A stretch of DNA of 8,426 nucleotides, taken from Gammaproteobacteria bacterium (GTDB lineage: Bacteria; Pseudomonadota; Gammaproteobacteria; Xanthomonadales; Rhodanobacteraceae). Made by a program: the position numbers and the translations under genes. Positions 1 through 6,921 of the stretch are shown in pieces. The first letter of the stretch is position 1. Every line of letters starts with the position of its first letter. Location of the stretch: positions 1 through 8,426 of the forward strand of contig VBNZ01000182.1 in NCBI GenBank assembly GCA_005877675.1. The letters run 5' to 3'. The notes beneath the pieces were generated by a model. That model searched no databases. It saw nothing but the letters and a program-made list of their open reading frames with translations, and was not told where the DNA came from.

Positions 1-24
1 CGGCTGTCCTGGCCGCACTTCTCA
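1..24. repeat. Second copy of the oxidase-operon hairpin repeat (left end cut)
   Basis: Positions 8-24 match 1020-1036 at 16 of 17 bases. Over 1-15, CGGC and GCCG can pair in the same places as the stem at 1013-1027. It sits just past the coxB stop codon, as the other copy does past the DUF2244 stop. The left edge of the window truncates it. Confidence 0.45.
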
Positions 25-34
25 TATCAAAAGT

Positions 35-964
35 TCAGGCTTTCGCTGGCGCTGCATCCGGCGCGGGCGCGGTGGGAGCAGTCGCAGGTGCTGCCGGCGT
101 CGCCGGCGCGGTCGCGGCCGCTTCCTGCTGCTCGAGCCAGGCTTTGAATTCTTCGGGCGGCACCGCCTTGACGACGATCGGCATGAAGCCGTGATCCTGG
201 CCGCACAGCTCGGCGCATTGGCCGCGATAGATGCCGGGCTCGCTGATATTGGTCCAGGTGTCGTTGATGATTCCGGGAATCGCATCGGCCTTCCAGCCGA
301 GCGCCGGCACCCACCACGAATGAATCACATCGTCGCCGGTGATGACGAAACGCACCTTGGTATTGGTCGGCAGCACCAACGGATGATCGACGTTGAGTAG
401 GTACGTGTTCTCGCCGCTCGCGTCCTTGACCGCCATCGGATCGAGGCCCGACTTCAACTGGCGCGTCTTGTCGCTGTCGGCGTCGAGCTTGGCGATGAAG
501 TGCACGTGATACGCCTTGTCACCCCAGTTGACATAGTCGTAGCCCCACTTCCACTGATAGCCGGTGATCTTCACCGTCATCTGCGATTCGTTGGTGTAGG
601 CCTCGTTGATCAGCACGCCGGTTGCCGGATAGGCCATGCCGATAAGGATCAGGATCGGCAACACCGTCCAGACGATTTCCGCCTTGGTGTTATGCGACCA
701 GGTCGCAGCAACTGCGCCTTTGGACTTGCGGTCGCGGAACATCGCAATGAACATCGCGCCGAACACGATCGCGCCAATCGCGCAGCAGATCCAGAACGCG
801 AGCATGTGCAGGTCGTAGGCGTCGCGTGAGGTCTGCGTGACGCCCGGGTGCATATTGAGCTGCCAGCGCTGCGGCAGCGTCGAGGCGGCCAGCGCGCCCT
901 GCGCGATCGTCGCAGCCATGCCCGCGAGCAGCACTTGGGCGAATTTCGACTTGCTAAGTTTCAT
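35..964 (-). CDS. coxB: Cytochrome c oxidase subunit II (CuA subunit), aa3 type
   Basis: This is subunit II of the respiratory haem-copper oxidase; it takes electrons from cytochrome c at the CuA centre on the periplasmic side and passes them to subunit I. The 309-residue protein has a signal peptide (basic KLSKSK start, hydrophobic core, likely cleavage after ALA at about residue 26). Two membrane segments follow (about 55-76 and 96-118), then a periplasmic cupredoxin domain. The CuA ligands are all present: H215 in DDVIHSWW, then C250, E252, C254, H258 and M261 in CAELCGQDHGFM. The aromatic patch GYQWKWGYDY (135-144) that accepts the electron is intact. There is no C-terminal cytochrome c domain; the protein ends in an Ala/Pro/Thr-rich tail (about 282-309), so it fits aa3 rather than caa3. 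The ATG has AGGTGA 4 nt upstream. It lies 91 nt after the DUF2244 gene, and coxA would be expected downstream, outside the window. Confidence 0.97.
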   Translation of the reverse strand: MKLSKSKFAQVLLAGMAATIAQGALAASTLPQRWQLNMHPGVTQTSRDAYDLHMLAFWICCAIGAIVFGAMFIAMFRDRKSKGAVAATWSHNTKAEIVWTVLPILILIGMAYPATGVLINEAYTNESQMTVKITGYQWKWGYDYVNWGDKAYHVHFIAKLDADSDKTRQLKSGLDPMAVKDASGENTYLLNVDHPLVLPTNTKVRFVITGDDVIHSWWVPALGWKADAIPGIINDTWTNISEPGIYRGQCAELCGQDHGFMPIVVKAVPPEEFKAWLEQQEAAATAPATPAAPATAPTAPAPDAAPAKA

Positions 965-1011
965 TCTCTCACCTGAATTTCAGCAATCGTCCCTGATTGC
1001 GAGGATCACGA

Positions 1012-1028
1012 GCGGTCACCCTGACCGC
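1012..1028. repeat. Short hairpin between the DUF2244 gene and coxB
   Basis: GCGGTCA (1012-1018) and TGACCGC (1022-1028) form a perfect 7-bp stem with a 3-base loop. It lies 27 nt past the DUF2244 stop and about 48 nt before the coxB start. There is no T-tract on either strand, so it does not look like an intrinsic terminator. A related sequence, including its right flank CACTTCTCA, lies at positions 1-24 downstream of coxB. It could act in mRNA processing or be a short dispersed repeat. Confidence 0.55.
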
Positions 1029-1055
1029 ACTTCTCAAAAGAGCGAGCTCAAAATT

Positions 1056-1547
1056 TCAGCGCGCGCCGACTTTCGTTTGCGCCAGCAGGTTTTCGAGTCG
1101 CAGCTTCAGATCCTTCCGCTCCGCCTCGTTCAAAAACGCGCCGATTTCCACCTCGCGCCCATGCGAGCGCAACAGCAGACGGCTCGGCCAGCCGACCCAA
1201 CGTCCCGGCTGCAGAACGAGCTGCGTCCAGTACGGATGAAACTGCAGCGGCGGCGCCTGACTGCCCATGCGGGCGATTTCCAGACGCGATCCGTACAGCG
1301 TGATGATTTCCCCCGCCGCGCCCGCTCGCCACACTCGCACGAGGCAGTACGCAACGATGCCCAGCTCCAGCACGGCAAACGCCGGCGCGAACACATTGCC
1401 GCGCCAAGCCGCCAGACCGGCGAATACGCCTGCCGCGAGACTCTGCAACGCCAGAAACCACCACAAACCTGCACGCGTCAACGACCGATGCGGCAGCAAC
1501 AGCAGCTGCATCGGTCTCGCCGGCACAGGTTGCAGGGTTTCGCTCAT
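1056..1547 (-). CDS. DUF2244 family membrane protein
   Basis: A 163-residue protein of the DUF2244 family, which is often found beside cytochrome oxidase genes; its biochemical role is not established. Two hydrophobic segments (about 28-48 and 52-73) form a membrane hairpin. A soluble C-terminal domain follows, with PLQFHPYW (100-107), LVLQPGRWVGWPSRLLLRSH (110-129) and the family-like REVEIGAFLNEAERKDL (131-147). The frame stays open upstream to a possible ATG at 1655, but I chose the ATG at 1547 (MSETLQPVPARPM): the extra 36 residues are Arg/His-rich and unlike the family, and a good promoter lies inside that extension at 1593-1621. The gene is followed after 91 nt by coxB on the same strand and is probably the first gene of the oxidase operon. 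A role in oxidase assembly is only inferred from this position. Confidence 0.88.
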   Translation of the reverse strand: MSETLQPVPARPMQLLLLPHRSLTRAGLWWFLALQSLAAGVFAGLAAWRGNVFAPAFAVLELGIVAYCLVRVWRAGAAGEIITLYGSRLEIARMGSQAPPLQFHPYWTQLVLQPGRWVGWPSRLLLRSHGREVEIGAFLNEAERKDLKLRLENLLAQTKVGAR

Positions 1548-1592
1548 CTTCGCCGCACCGGGCGCCAATCGACCCGGCAAATTAACCTGATA

Positions 1593-1621
1593 ATGATAGT
1601 GAGACGGCCCAACACGGGCAA
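1593..1621 (-). promoter_or_regulatory. Probable sigma70 promoter of the DUF2244-coxB operon
   Basis: Read on the minus strand, TTGCCC (1621-1616) and TATCAT (1598-1593) are separated by exactly 17 nt. They match the -35 consensus at 4 of 6 and the -10 consensus at 5 of 6 positions. The expected transcript would begin at about 1586, giving a leader of about 40 nt to the ATG at 1547. It would therefore exclude the ATG at 1655, which supports the shorter start. It also suggests that the oxidase genes are transcribed separately from the bactofilin pair. Confidence 0.65.
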
Positions 1622-1694
1622 GCGAAAATGCTCGGTGCCGCCTGCGCGTGCGCACGCGAGAGCCGGCTGAAAGTGTGATTTGCGCCGGAGAAAC

Positions 1695-2060
1695 TCAGTG
1701 CCGGGTGCGCTTGCCGGGCCCCGTCGGCGTCATCTCGACGCTGAGCGTGAACGTGCGCTGCTCCTCCGGCTGCATCGCGCCGACCCCGACGAGGCGGCGC
1801 GCGATCTCCTCGCCGCGCTCGTTGCGGATGGTCAGCACCATCGAATACTCCCAGGTGCCGCCATCGGGCGGATTGCGCAACTGGCCCTCGACGCGCAGCG
1901 GTGTGACCGCCTCGGGCGCGCCGGCGAGCGCATCCGCGGCGCTTTCGAAACGCAGATGATGGCGGCACGCAGGGCATACCGCCGCACTGGCGAGGATCGT
2001 CTCGCGACAGTGCGGACAGGTGCGCGTCGCGCCAGGCGCGCCCGCGCGCGGGGCGTTCAC
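1695..2060 (-). CDS. Zinc-ribbon protein with C-terminal beta domain
   Basis: A 121-residue protein of unknown function. The N-terminus holds a zinc ribbon with two knuckles, CPHC (C15, C18) and CPAC (C29, C32), spaced CX2C-X10-CX2C and so well suited to bind one zinc ion. After a linker, residues about 52-113 alternate in the manner of a small beta-sandwich (VEGQLRNPP, YSMVLTIRNERGEEIARR, LQ/MQPEEQRTF-like turn). This resembles the FxLYD/DUF3426-like domains that often follow zinc ribbons, but the match is by eye only. There is no signal peptide or membrane segment. The start codon is GTG at 2060, and GTGA overlaps the bactofilin stop by 4 nt. With AAGG just upstream this indicates translational coupling, so the protein probably acts together with the bactofilin. 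Confidence 0.8.
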   Translation of the reverse strand: MNAPRAGAPGATRTCPHCRETILASAAVCPACRHHLRFESAADALAGAPEAVTPLRVEGQLRNPPDGGTWEYSMVLTIRNERGEEIARRLVGVGAMQPEEQRTFTLSVEMTPTGPGKRTRH

Positions 2061-2581
2061 GAAACCTTGCCGTGATCCGCGCCGTTGCGAGCCGGCGTCT
2101 TGCTGTCGTCCCAGCCGAAATCAGCGTGGCCGCGCATGCGAGAGCCTGCGGCAACGGTGAGCGACGCGGCCTTGAGATCGCCGGTCAGCGAGCCCGACTG
2201 CAGTAGATCGACATGCGAGGCGGCTTCGATATTGCCTTCGAGTTCGCCCGCGATTGCGACTTTTTCCGCACGCACCGAACCTGCGACTTTGGCACCGGAT
2301 TCGATCGTCAGATCACCGCGCACGTTGACATCGCCCTTGAAACGGCCAGCGATGCGCACGTGGCCTGCGCCTTCGATCTTGCCTTCGATGGCGATATCGG
2401 GCGCGATCAGCGATTCCGACTTCGCAACGTCGCGCGGTTGCGCACGCGCTGCAGCTGTTGCCGTGGCAGGAGTTGCAGCAGGAGCGACGGGTTTGGGTTC
2501 TTCGGGCGGCAGATCGAAGCGCGCAGGCCCCATCGTTTCGTTGGTCGGATTGGGTTTGAGCTGGTCTTTCCACAGGGCCAT
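2057..2581 (-). CDS. Bactofilin (polymer-forming cytoskeletal protein)
   Basis: Bactofilins polymerise without nucleotide into filaments that organise cell shape and local cell-wall synthesis. The 174-residue protein has the family layout. A short N-terminal piece starts MALWKDQ and is followed by a flexible Pro/Ala-rich tail (about 22-50). The core is a right-handed beta-helix (about 57-155) made of repeating turns with regularly spaced Gly and small hydrophobic residues, for example IAIEGKIEGAGHVRIAGRFK and GDVNVRGDLTIESGAKVAGS. A short polar C-terminal tail (156-174) follows. The ATG at 2581 has a strong AGGAGG 7 nt upstream. The next gene, a zinc-ribbon protein, begins within its stop codon (GTGA). 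The Shine-Dalgarno lies in a potential hairpin, listed separately. I recognise the family with confidence but not a specific characterised orthologue. Confidence 0.93.
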   Translation of the reverse strand: MALWKDQLKPNPTNETMGPARFDLPPEEPKPVAPAATPATATAAARAQPRDVAKSESLIAPDIAIEGKIEGAGHVRIAGRFKGDVNVRGDLTIESGAKVAGSVRAEKVAIAGELEGNIEAASHVDLLQSGSLTGDLKAASLTVAAGSRMRGHADFGWDDSKTPARNGADHGKVS

Positions 2582-2586
2582 GGCGC

Positions 2587-2613
2587 GGCCTCCTGTCGTT
2601 GCTGAGGGAGGCC
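2587..2613 (-). promoter_or_regulatory. Hairpin covering the bactofilin ribosome binding site
   Basis: On the minus-strand transcript, GGCCTCC (2613-2607) can pair with GGAGGCC (2593-2587) across a 13-nt loop, giving seven Watson-Crick pairs, six of them G-C. A possible G-U pair (2614/2586) extends the stem. Five of the six bases of the AGGAGG Shine-Dalgarno (2594-2589) fall inside the stem. Such a structure would be expected to lower translation unless it is opened; whether it regulates anything is inference. Confidence 0.5.
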
Positions 2614-2855
2614 AAGACTACGCCGGTTCCTGCCTAAGGAACACCCCGTAATGCCAAGATTCTGTTAAGGATTCGTCTTGATCGATACGGCGTAACTCAG
2701 TCGGTCGTCCGCAGCGTCGCGCGCGTAAGCAAATTGGGTAACGCCGGAGGCAGCGCAGGAAGCGGCGCGTACTTCTGCTACGTGAGCATGCCGAGCACCA
2801 GCGTCGCCCCCGAGCGCGTGTTGAATCGGGCCGAGCGCCGCAGCTTCAATCGCGA

Positions 2856-2863
2856 ATACGTAT
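2856..2863. promoter_or_regulatory. Candidate operator palindrome ATACGTAT
   Basis: ATACGTAT is an even-length palindrome centred on CG, 95 bases upstream of the alpha-glucosidase ATG. On its right it continues as GCA and on its left as GCGA, giving a partly symmetric site of about 14 bases. LacI-family regulators, which commonly control alpha-glucoside operons, bind even palindromes with a central CG. No regulator gene is in the window, so the assignment is speculative. Confidence 0.25.
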
Positions 2864-2957
2864 GCAGGCGCGTTCGCGGGCGCACCCGCGGCGCTAAGCT
2901 TGCCGCCGTTGGGGTAGCTCGCGCGCGACGTGCGCGCCCGCGCCCGGGGAGTGATGC

Positions 2958-4607
2958 ATGAACGATTCGCAGCGGCAGCTCGCGGCCTGGTGGCGCGGCG
3001 CCGTGATCTATCAGATTTATCCGCGCAGCTTTCTCGACAGCAATGGCGACGGCGTCGGCGATCTGCCGGGCATCATGGCCAAGCTCGACTACATCGCGGG
3101 ACTTGGCGTCGATGCGATCTGGATTTCGCCGTTCTTCAAGTCGCCGATGGCGGATTTCGGCTACGACATCGCCGACTATCGCCAGGTCGATCCGCTGTTC
3201 GGCACGATGGCCGATTTCGAACGCCTGCTCGCGAAAGCGCATGCGCTCGGCCTCAAGGTGATGATCGATCAAGTGCTAAGTCACACCTCGATCGAACACG
3301 CATGGTTCGGCGAAAGCCGCCAGGACGCACACAATCCAAAAGCCGATTGGTACGTCTGGGCCGACGCGAAGGACGACGGCACGCCGCCGAACAATTGGTT
3401 GTCGATCTTCGGCGGCGTGGCCTGGCGCTGGGAGCCGCGCCGGCGTCAGTATTTTCTGCACAACTTTCTCGCCGATCAGCCGGACTTGAATTTCCACAAT
3501 CCGCAGGTGCGCGCGGCGGTACTCGACAATGTGCGCTTCTGGCTGGACAAGGGTGTCGATGCGTTCCGTCTCGACGCAATCAATTTCTGCTTCCACGACG
3601 CAAAGCTGCGCAACAATCCGCCTAAGCCCGCAAGCGAGCGCGTCGGTCGCGGCTTTTCGCCCGACAATCCGTACGCGTTCCAGTATCACTACTACAACAA
3701 TACGCAGCCGGAGAATCTCAGCTTCCTCGAAGACCTGCGCCGCCTCACTGACACCTACGCGAACGTCGCGCTGCTCGGCGAAATCTCGTCCGAGGATGCG
3801 CTCGCGACCATGGCCGAGTACACGCACGGCCAACGTCTGCAGATGGGCTACAGTTTCGAGCTGCTCACGAACGATTTCTCCGCGGCGTATATCCGCCGCA
3901 CCGTCGAAACGCTCGAAGCGCGCATGGACGACGGCTGGCCCTGCTGGGCGATTTCCAATCACGATGTCGAACGCGTCGCGAGCCGCTGGGGCGGTGCCGC
4001 GCCATCGAACGATTTCATCAAACTGCTCGCCGCGCTGGTCGCCTCGCTACGCGGTTCGGCGTGCATCTATCAGGGCGAGGAACTCGGCCTGACCGAAGCC
4101 GAAGTGCCGTTCGAGCAATTGCAGGACCCATACGGCGTCGCGTTCTGGCCCAACTTCAAAGGCCGCGACGGCTGCCGCACGCCGATGCCGTGGAATGCCG
4201 GCGAGCACGCCGGCTTCAGCGCGGCGACGCCGTGGCTGCCGGTGCCTGCGGCGCATCGCGTGCATGCGGTCGCGGCGCAGGAAGGCGATCGCGACTCGGT
4301 ACTGCACGCGTTCCGTGCATTTTTGCGCTGGCGCAAGTCGCAGCCGGCACTGTGCCTGGGCGATATCCGCTTCGTCGACGCGCCCGAGCCCGTGCTCGCG
4401 TTCACGCGCACGCACGCAGGCGAGCGCGTGCTGGTCGTGCTCAATCTGGGCGGCGCGGAAATCGATGTCGCGCTCGGCAACCTCGGCGCGCTCGTGCAAC
4501 TCGACGCGCCTGGGCCGCGTGCCGGCCGCGTGGCGGAAAGTGGCGCCGTGCATCTGCCGGCGTATGCTGCGGTCTTCGCCAAGGCTGATCTGCCGCAACG
4601 TGATTGA
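2958..4607 (+). CDS. GH13 alpha-glucosidase (subfamily 23-like)
   Basis: A cytoplasmic exo-acting enzyme that removes glucose from the non-reducing end of short alpha-glucosides such as maltose, and in this group often transfers it to acceptors. The 549 residues give a full-length GH13 protein with no signal peptide. Visible features are YQIYPRSF (18-25), a calcium-type loop DSNGDGVGDLPG (27-38), region I DQVLSH (104-109), region II GVDAFRLDAIN with nucleophile D206, region III LLGEI with acid/base E275, and region IV ISNHDVER with D336. YQGEELG (371-377) and RTPMPW (407-412) are typical of the oligo-1,6-glucosidase/alpha-glucosidase branch. Residue 207 after the nucleophile is Ala; in relatives Val there goes with alpha-1,6 preference and Thr or Ala with alpha-1,4. 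The overall look recalls the Halomonas HaG and Xanthomonas XgtA enzymes. The ATG has GGGGAG (2946-2951) 6 nt upstream. It is the first gene of the sugar operon. Confidence 0.93.
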   Translation: MNDSQRQLAAWWRGAVIYQIYPRSFLDSNGDGVGDLPGIMAKLDYIAGLGVDAIWISPFFKSPMADFGYDIADYRQVDPLFGTMADFERLLAKAHALGLKVMIDQVLSHTSIEHAWFGESRQDAHNPKADWYVWADAKDDGTPPNNWLSIFGGVAWRWEPRRRQYFLHNFLADQPDLNFHNPQVRAAVLDNVRFWLDKGVDAFRLDAINFCFHDAKLRNNPPKPASERVGRGFSPDNPYAFQYHYYNNTQPENLSFLEDLRRLTDTYANVALLGEISSEDALATMAEYTHGQRLQMGYSFELLTNDFSAAYIRRTVETLEARMDDGWPCWAISNHDVERVASRWGGAAPSNDFIKLLAALVASLRGSACIYQGEELGLTEAEVPFEQLQDPYGVAFWPNFKGRDGCRTPMPWNAGEHAGFSAATPWLPVPAAHRVHAVAAQEGDRDSVLHAFRAFLRWRKSQPALCLGDIRFVDAPEPVLAFTRTHAGERVLVVLNLGGAEIDVALGNLGALVQLDAPGPRAGRVAESGAVHLPAYAAVFAKADLPQRD

Positions 4608-4630
4608 ACGTCGAGCGAAACCAGCTACGC

Positions 4631-4716
4631 CCTCACTCCCGCGAAGGCAGGAATCCAGTGGCATTGCTTTTTGCAGAGACAGAAGAATCTGGATCCTCCC
4701 TTTCGCGGGGATGACG
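4631..4716. repeat. REP-type inverted repeat pair (REPIN-like)
   Basis: Two 28-base arms, 4631-4658 and 4689-4716, are inverted copies of each other with 20 of 28 positions identical, separated by 30 bases. Each carries the familiar CCCGCGAA...GGAATCCAG / CTGGAT...TTCGCGGGGATGACG pattern of the intergenic repeats widespread in proteobacterial genomes, and each arm is also partly self-complementary. It fills most of the gap between the alpha-glucosidase and the next gene. Its right end, GGGGATGACG, runs into that gene and contains its only usable ATG. In RNA the pair could form a long hairpin between the two cistrons. Confidence 0.8.
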
Positions 4717-6881
4717 AGCATTTTGTTTGCTGCGGCATCAGTGTTCGCCGCCGACGGCGACTGGCAGTCGCAGCTGAAGTTTCTCGATCGCACGGCGCGC
4801 GCGAGCCGGCTGGGCGACGGCACGTATCGTCTGGATTCCAGCGGCAGCGTCAAGACGATTGCGAAGCAGGCCATGCGCAGCGAGACGGCAAGCCCGCTCG
4901 TCGACGCGCTGTTTGCGCTTGCGCAGAGCGAAGCCGCCGAAGCGCAAGTCAAAGAGCTGCGCGACAGCGCCTACAACCACGGCAATCCGATTCCGTGCGA
5001 TTGCTACGTCACCGGCGTGAAGTGGCCGTTCGTGTGGACGCGCGATTCTGCCTATTCGATCGATCTCGCACTCGGCTGGCTCGACCCACCGCGCGCGCGA
5101 CGCACGCTCGAGTTCAAACTTTCCGGCGTGCGCGTCAAGTCCGCGCCGCAGGGCCTGTATGTCGTGCAGGACACGGGCTCGGGCGGCAGCTGGCCGATCT
5201 CGACCGATCGCGTCGCCTGGTTTCTCGGCGCGCGTCATCTGCTCGACGATGCGGCATTCGCCGATAAAGTAGACAAAGCGCTGAAGGATACTTTGACGCA
5301 GGACCGTCAGTACGCATTCGACGCGCGCGTCGGCCTTTATCGGGGCGAGACCTCGTTCCTCGATTGGCGCGAGCAGACCTATCCGACCTGGACCGAGAAC
5401 AACGTGCGGTTTATCGCAGAGTCGTTCTCGCTGTCGACCAATGTGCTGCACTACGAGGCGCTGAGGTTGGCGGTGCAGATGGCCTCGTCACACGGCGACG
5501 CCGGCGCCGCTGCGCAATTCCAGCGCGATGCCGACGCGCTGCGTGGCGCGATCGATACGCACTTCTGGCGCGAAGATCGCGGGCTCTACATGAGCTACAT
5601 CGGCGACGCCGGCAGTCCGCAGACGATCGAGGCCTACGACCTGCTCGGCACCGCGCTCGCAATCCTCGCCGATGTCCCCTCGCCCGCGCGCGCGCGCAAG
5701 GCACTCGCGAGCTATCCGACCTGGCCCGCGGGCAGCCCGGTGATCTGGCCAGAACACCGCGACGCCGCGATTTATCACAACCGCGCGATCTGGCCCTTCG
5801 TCAGCGCCTACGCACTGCGCGCCGCGCGCAAGCTCGACGATGCGAATCGCATTGCGCACGAATTGCGCTCCATCCTGCAGGGCGCCGCACTGTCCGGGTC
5901 GAACTACGAGAACTATGAACTCGTCAGCGGCGCCGTGCACGTCGAAGATGGCAAATGGAGCGGCCCCGTCGTCAATTCGCCGCGCCAGCTGTGGTCGGTC
6001 GCGGCGATGCTCAATGCGGTGGTCGAGGGCGTGTTCGGCGTCGAGGGCGATGCGATCGGGCGCCGATGTTGTTCGGCGAAAAAGAAACGATCTCGTTGCA
6101 CCTGCGCAATCGCACGATCGTACTCGTGCGCCCACACGAGCTGGCTCACGACGCCAATCTGGTCGTCGCTGGAAGCATCGAGCGCAAGGGTAACCTCGCA
6201 CGTGTCGAACTGCGCGGCATGCATGTCGAATCGACACCGCTGCGAGTCAACGCGCCCGAGTTCGCGCCGGATACTTCGAATATCTCACCGGTCGCGCCGA
6301 AGCTTGCCGACGCGAGCCACGCGCCCGTGCGCTTCTATCTCGACGGCAAGATCGTACAGACCTGGGCGCCGGGTGGCGAACGCACGGCGAAGAGTCTCGA
6401 CATTCCCGGCATCGCCACACTGCAGAGTTTGTGGACAACCCGCGTTGACGCTTCGACCCAACTCGAATCGCTGCCTGGGCCGATCGCGCATCTGGGTCAG
6501 TTCGAGGAAGTTGCGGGCGCATGGCCGCGCACGTGGACCGCGCAACGCGCTGGCCGCTATCAGTTGCGACTTGCCTACGAGAATACGCACGGCCCGATCA
6601 ATACCGGAGTGACCGCTGCGGTGAAAATGCTCGCGATCGCCTGCGCGGGACAGGCGCAGCAGTCCGCGCCGATCGTCATGCCACACGCGCTGGCGAAGGA
6701 TATTTCCACGGCGGCCGTATTTGAGGCGGAGGCCGGCAGCAAGTGTACTTTTACACTACAGGAAGGTTTCAATATGAGCTTCTTATCGCGCAATCAGCTG
6801 TATACCGGCGAACAGGGCGGCGAAAGCGGGCCGGTCAATGCGGCCGACTACGGCGAGCTGCGCATCGTGCCGCTGAAGTAA
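4711..6881 (+). pseudogene. Six-hairpin glycosidase (glucoamylase/debranching-like), frameshifted
   Basis: About 722 residues in two frames: 4711-6057 encodes 449 residues, and 6063-6878 encodes a further 272. The first part looks like an (alpha/alpha)6 glycosidase of the glycogen-debranching/GH15/GH63-like kind. Conserved-looking blocks are VKWPFVWTRDSAYSIDLALG (103-122), GSGGSWPISTDRVAWFLGAR (157-176), YRGETSFLDWREQTYPTW (210-227) and IWPEHRDAAIYHNRAIWPF (345-363). I cannot name the exact catalytic pair or substrate. The second part is rich in beta structure (from MLFGEKETISLHLRNR) and forms the C-terminal domain. One missing base near 6058 joins a frame that then runs out of register to a stop at 6612, giving a 633-residue product with about 184 foreign residues. 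The N-terminus MTSILFAAASVFAADGDW could be a very short signal peptide lacking basic residues, and its ATG lies in the REP repeat with no clear Shine-Dalgarno. It may be a true pseudogene or a sequencing error in G's. Confidence 0.75.
6055..6068 (+). other. Frameshift point in the six-hairpin glycosidase gene
   Basis: Upstream frame: GVFGVEGDAI ends at codon ATC 6055-6057. Downstream frame: PMLFGEKETISL begins at 6063. Five bases (GGGCG) lie between, so one is missing. If the GGG at 6058-6060 were GGGG the join would read GDAI-GA-PMLFGEK without a break. Past this point the original frame becomes Arg/Cys/Ser-rich (RRCCSAKKKRSRCTC), typical of out-of-frame reading of GC-rich DNA. Confidence 0.8.
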
Positions 6882-6921
6882 AGAGCTAATGACCGACGGG
6901 CGAGCTGTAGACGCAGCGGGT

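Larger units (their letters stand above)
2582..2957. other. Divergent intergenic region between bactofilin and the sugar operon
   Basis: These 376 bases separate two divergently transcribed units. Next to the bactofilin gene lies the leader with the Shine-Dalgarno hairpin. The stretch of about 2640-2750 is less GC-rich and is the likely promoter area, but I could not find a convincing -35/-10 pair on either strand. Further right are an 8-bp palindrome at 2856-2863 and a GC-rich perfect inverted repeat (CGCGGG, 4-nt loop, CCCGCG) at 2875-2890. The last 40 bases are almost pure alternating C/G, ending in GGGGAG, which serves the alpha-glucosidase start. Open frames here (such as 2734-2961) are Arg-rich and look non-coding. 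Confidence 0.6.

Noticed and set aside
1012..1028. Hairpin between the DUF2244 gene and coxB as an intrinsic terminator
   Set aside because: No T-run follows on either strand, and it lies inside a likely operon.
1548..1655. Longer start for the DUF2244 protein at 1655
   Set aside because: The promoter at 1593-1621 lies inside this extension, and the extra residues do not resemble the family.
837..1670. 277-codon plus-strand frame antisense to coxB and the DUF2244 gene
   Set aside because: Its composition is Arg/Gln/His-rich, it has no domain pattern, and it is opposite two clear genes.
2734..2961. 75-codon plus-strand frame ending in an ATGA overlap with the alpha-glucosidase start
   Set aside because: It is strongly Arg-rich with no recognisable fold, starts at TTG, and looks like chance openness of GC-rich leader DNA. 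The ATGA overlap is probably coincidental.
4195..4710. Upstream extension of the six-hairpin gene inside the alpha-glucosidase
   Set aside because: In that frame the residues are an Arg/Ser-rich shadow of the GH13 gene. No in-frame ATG, GTG or TTG lies between the GH13 stop and 4711.
6078..6084. G AAA AAG as a programmed -1 frameshift site in the six-hairpin gene
   Set aside because: It is a poor slippery heptamer (first base G) and lies downstream of the residues PMLFGE, which already look native in the second frame. The break is therefore upstream of it.
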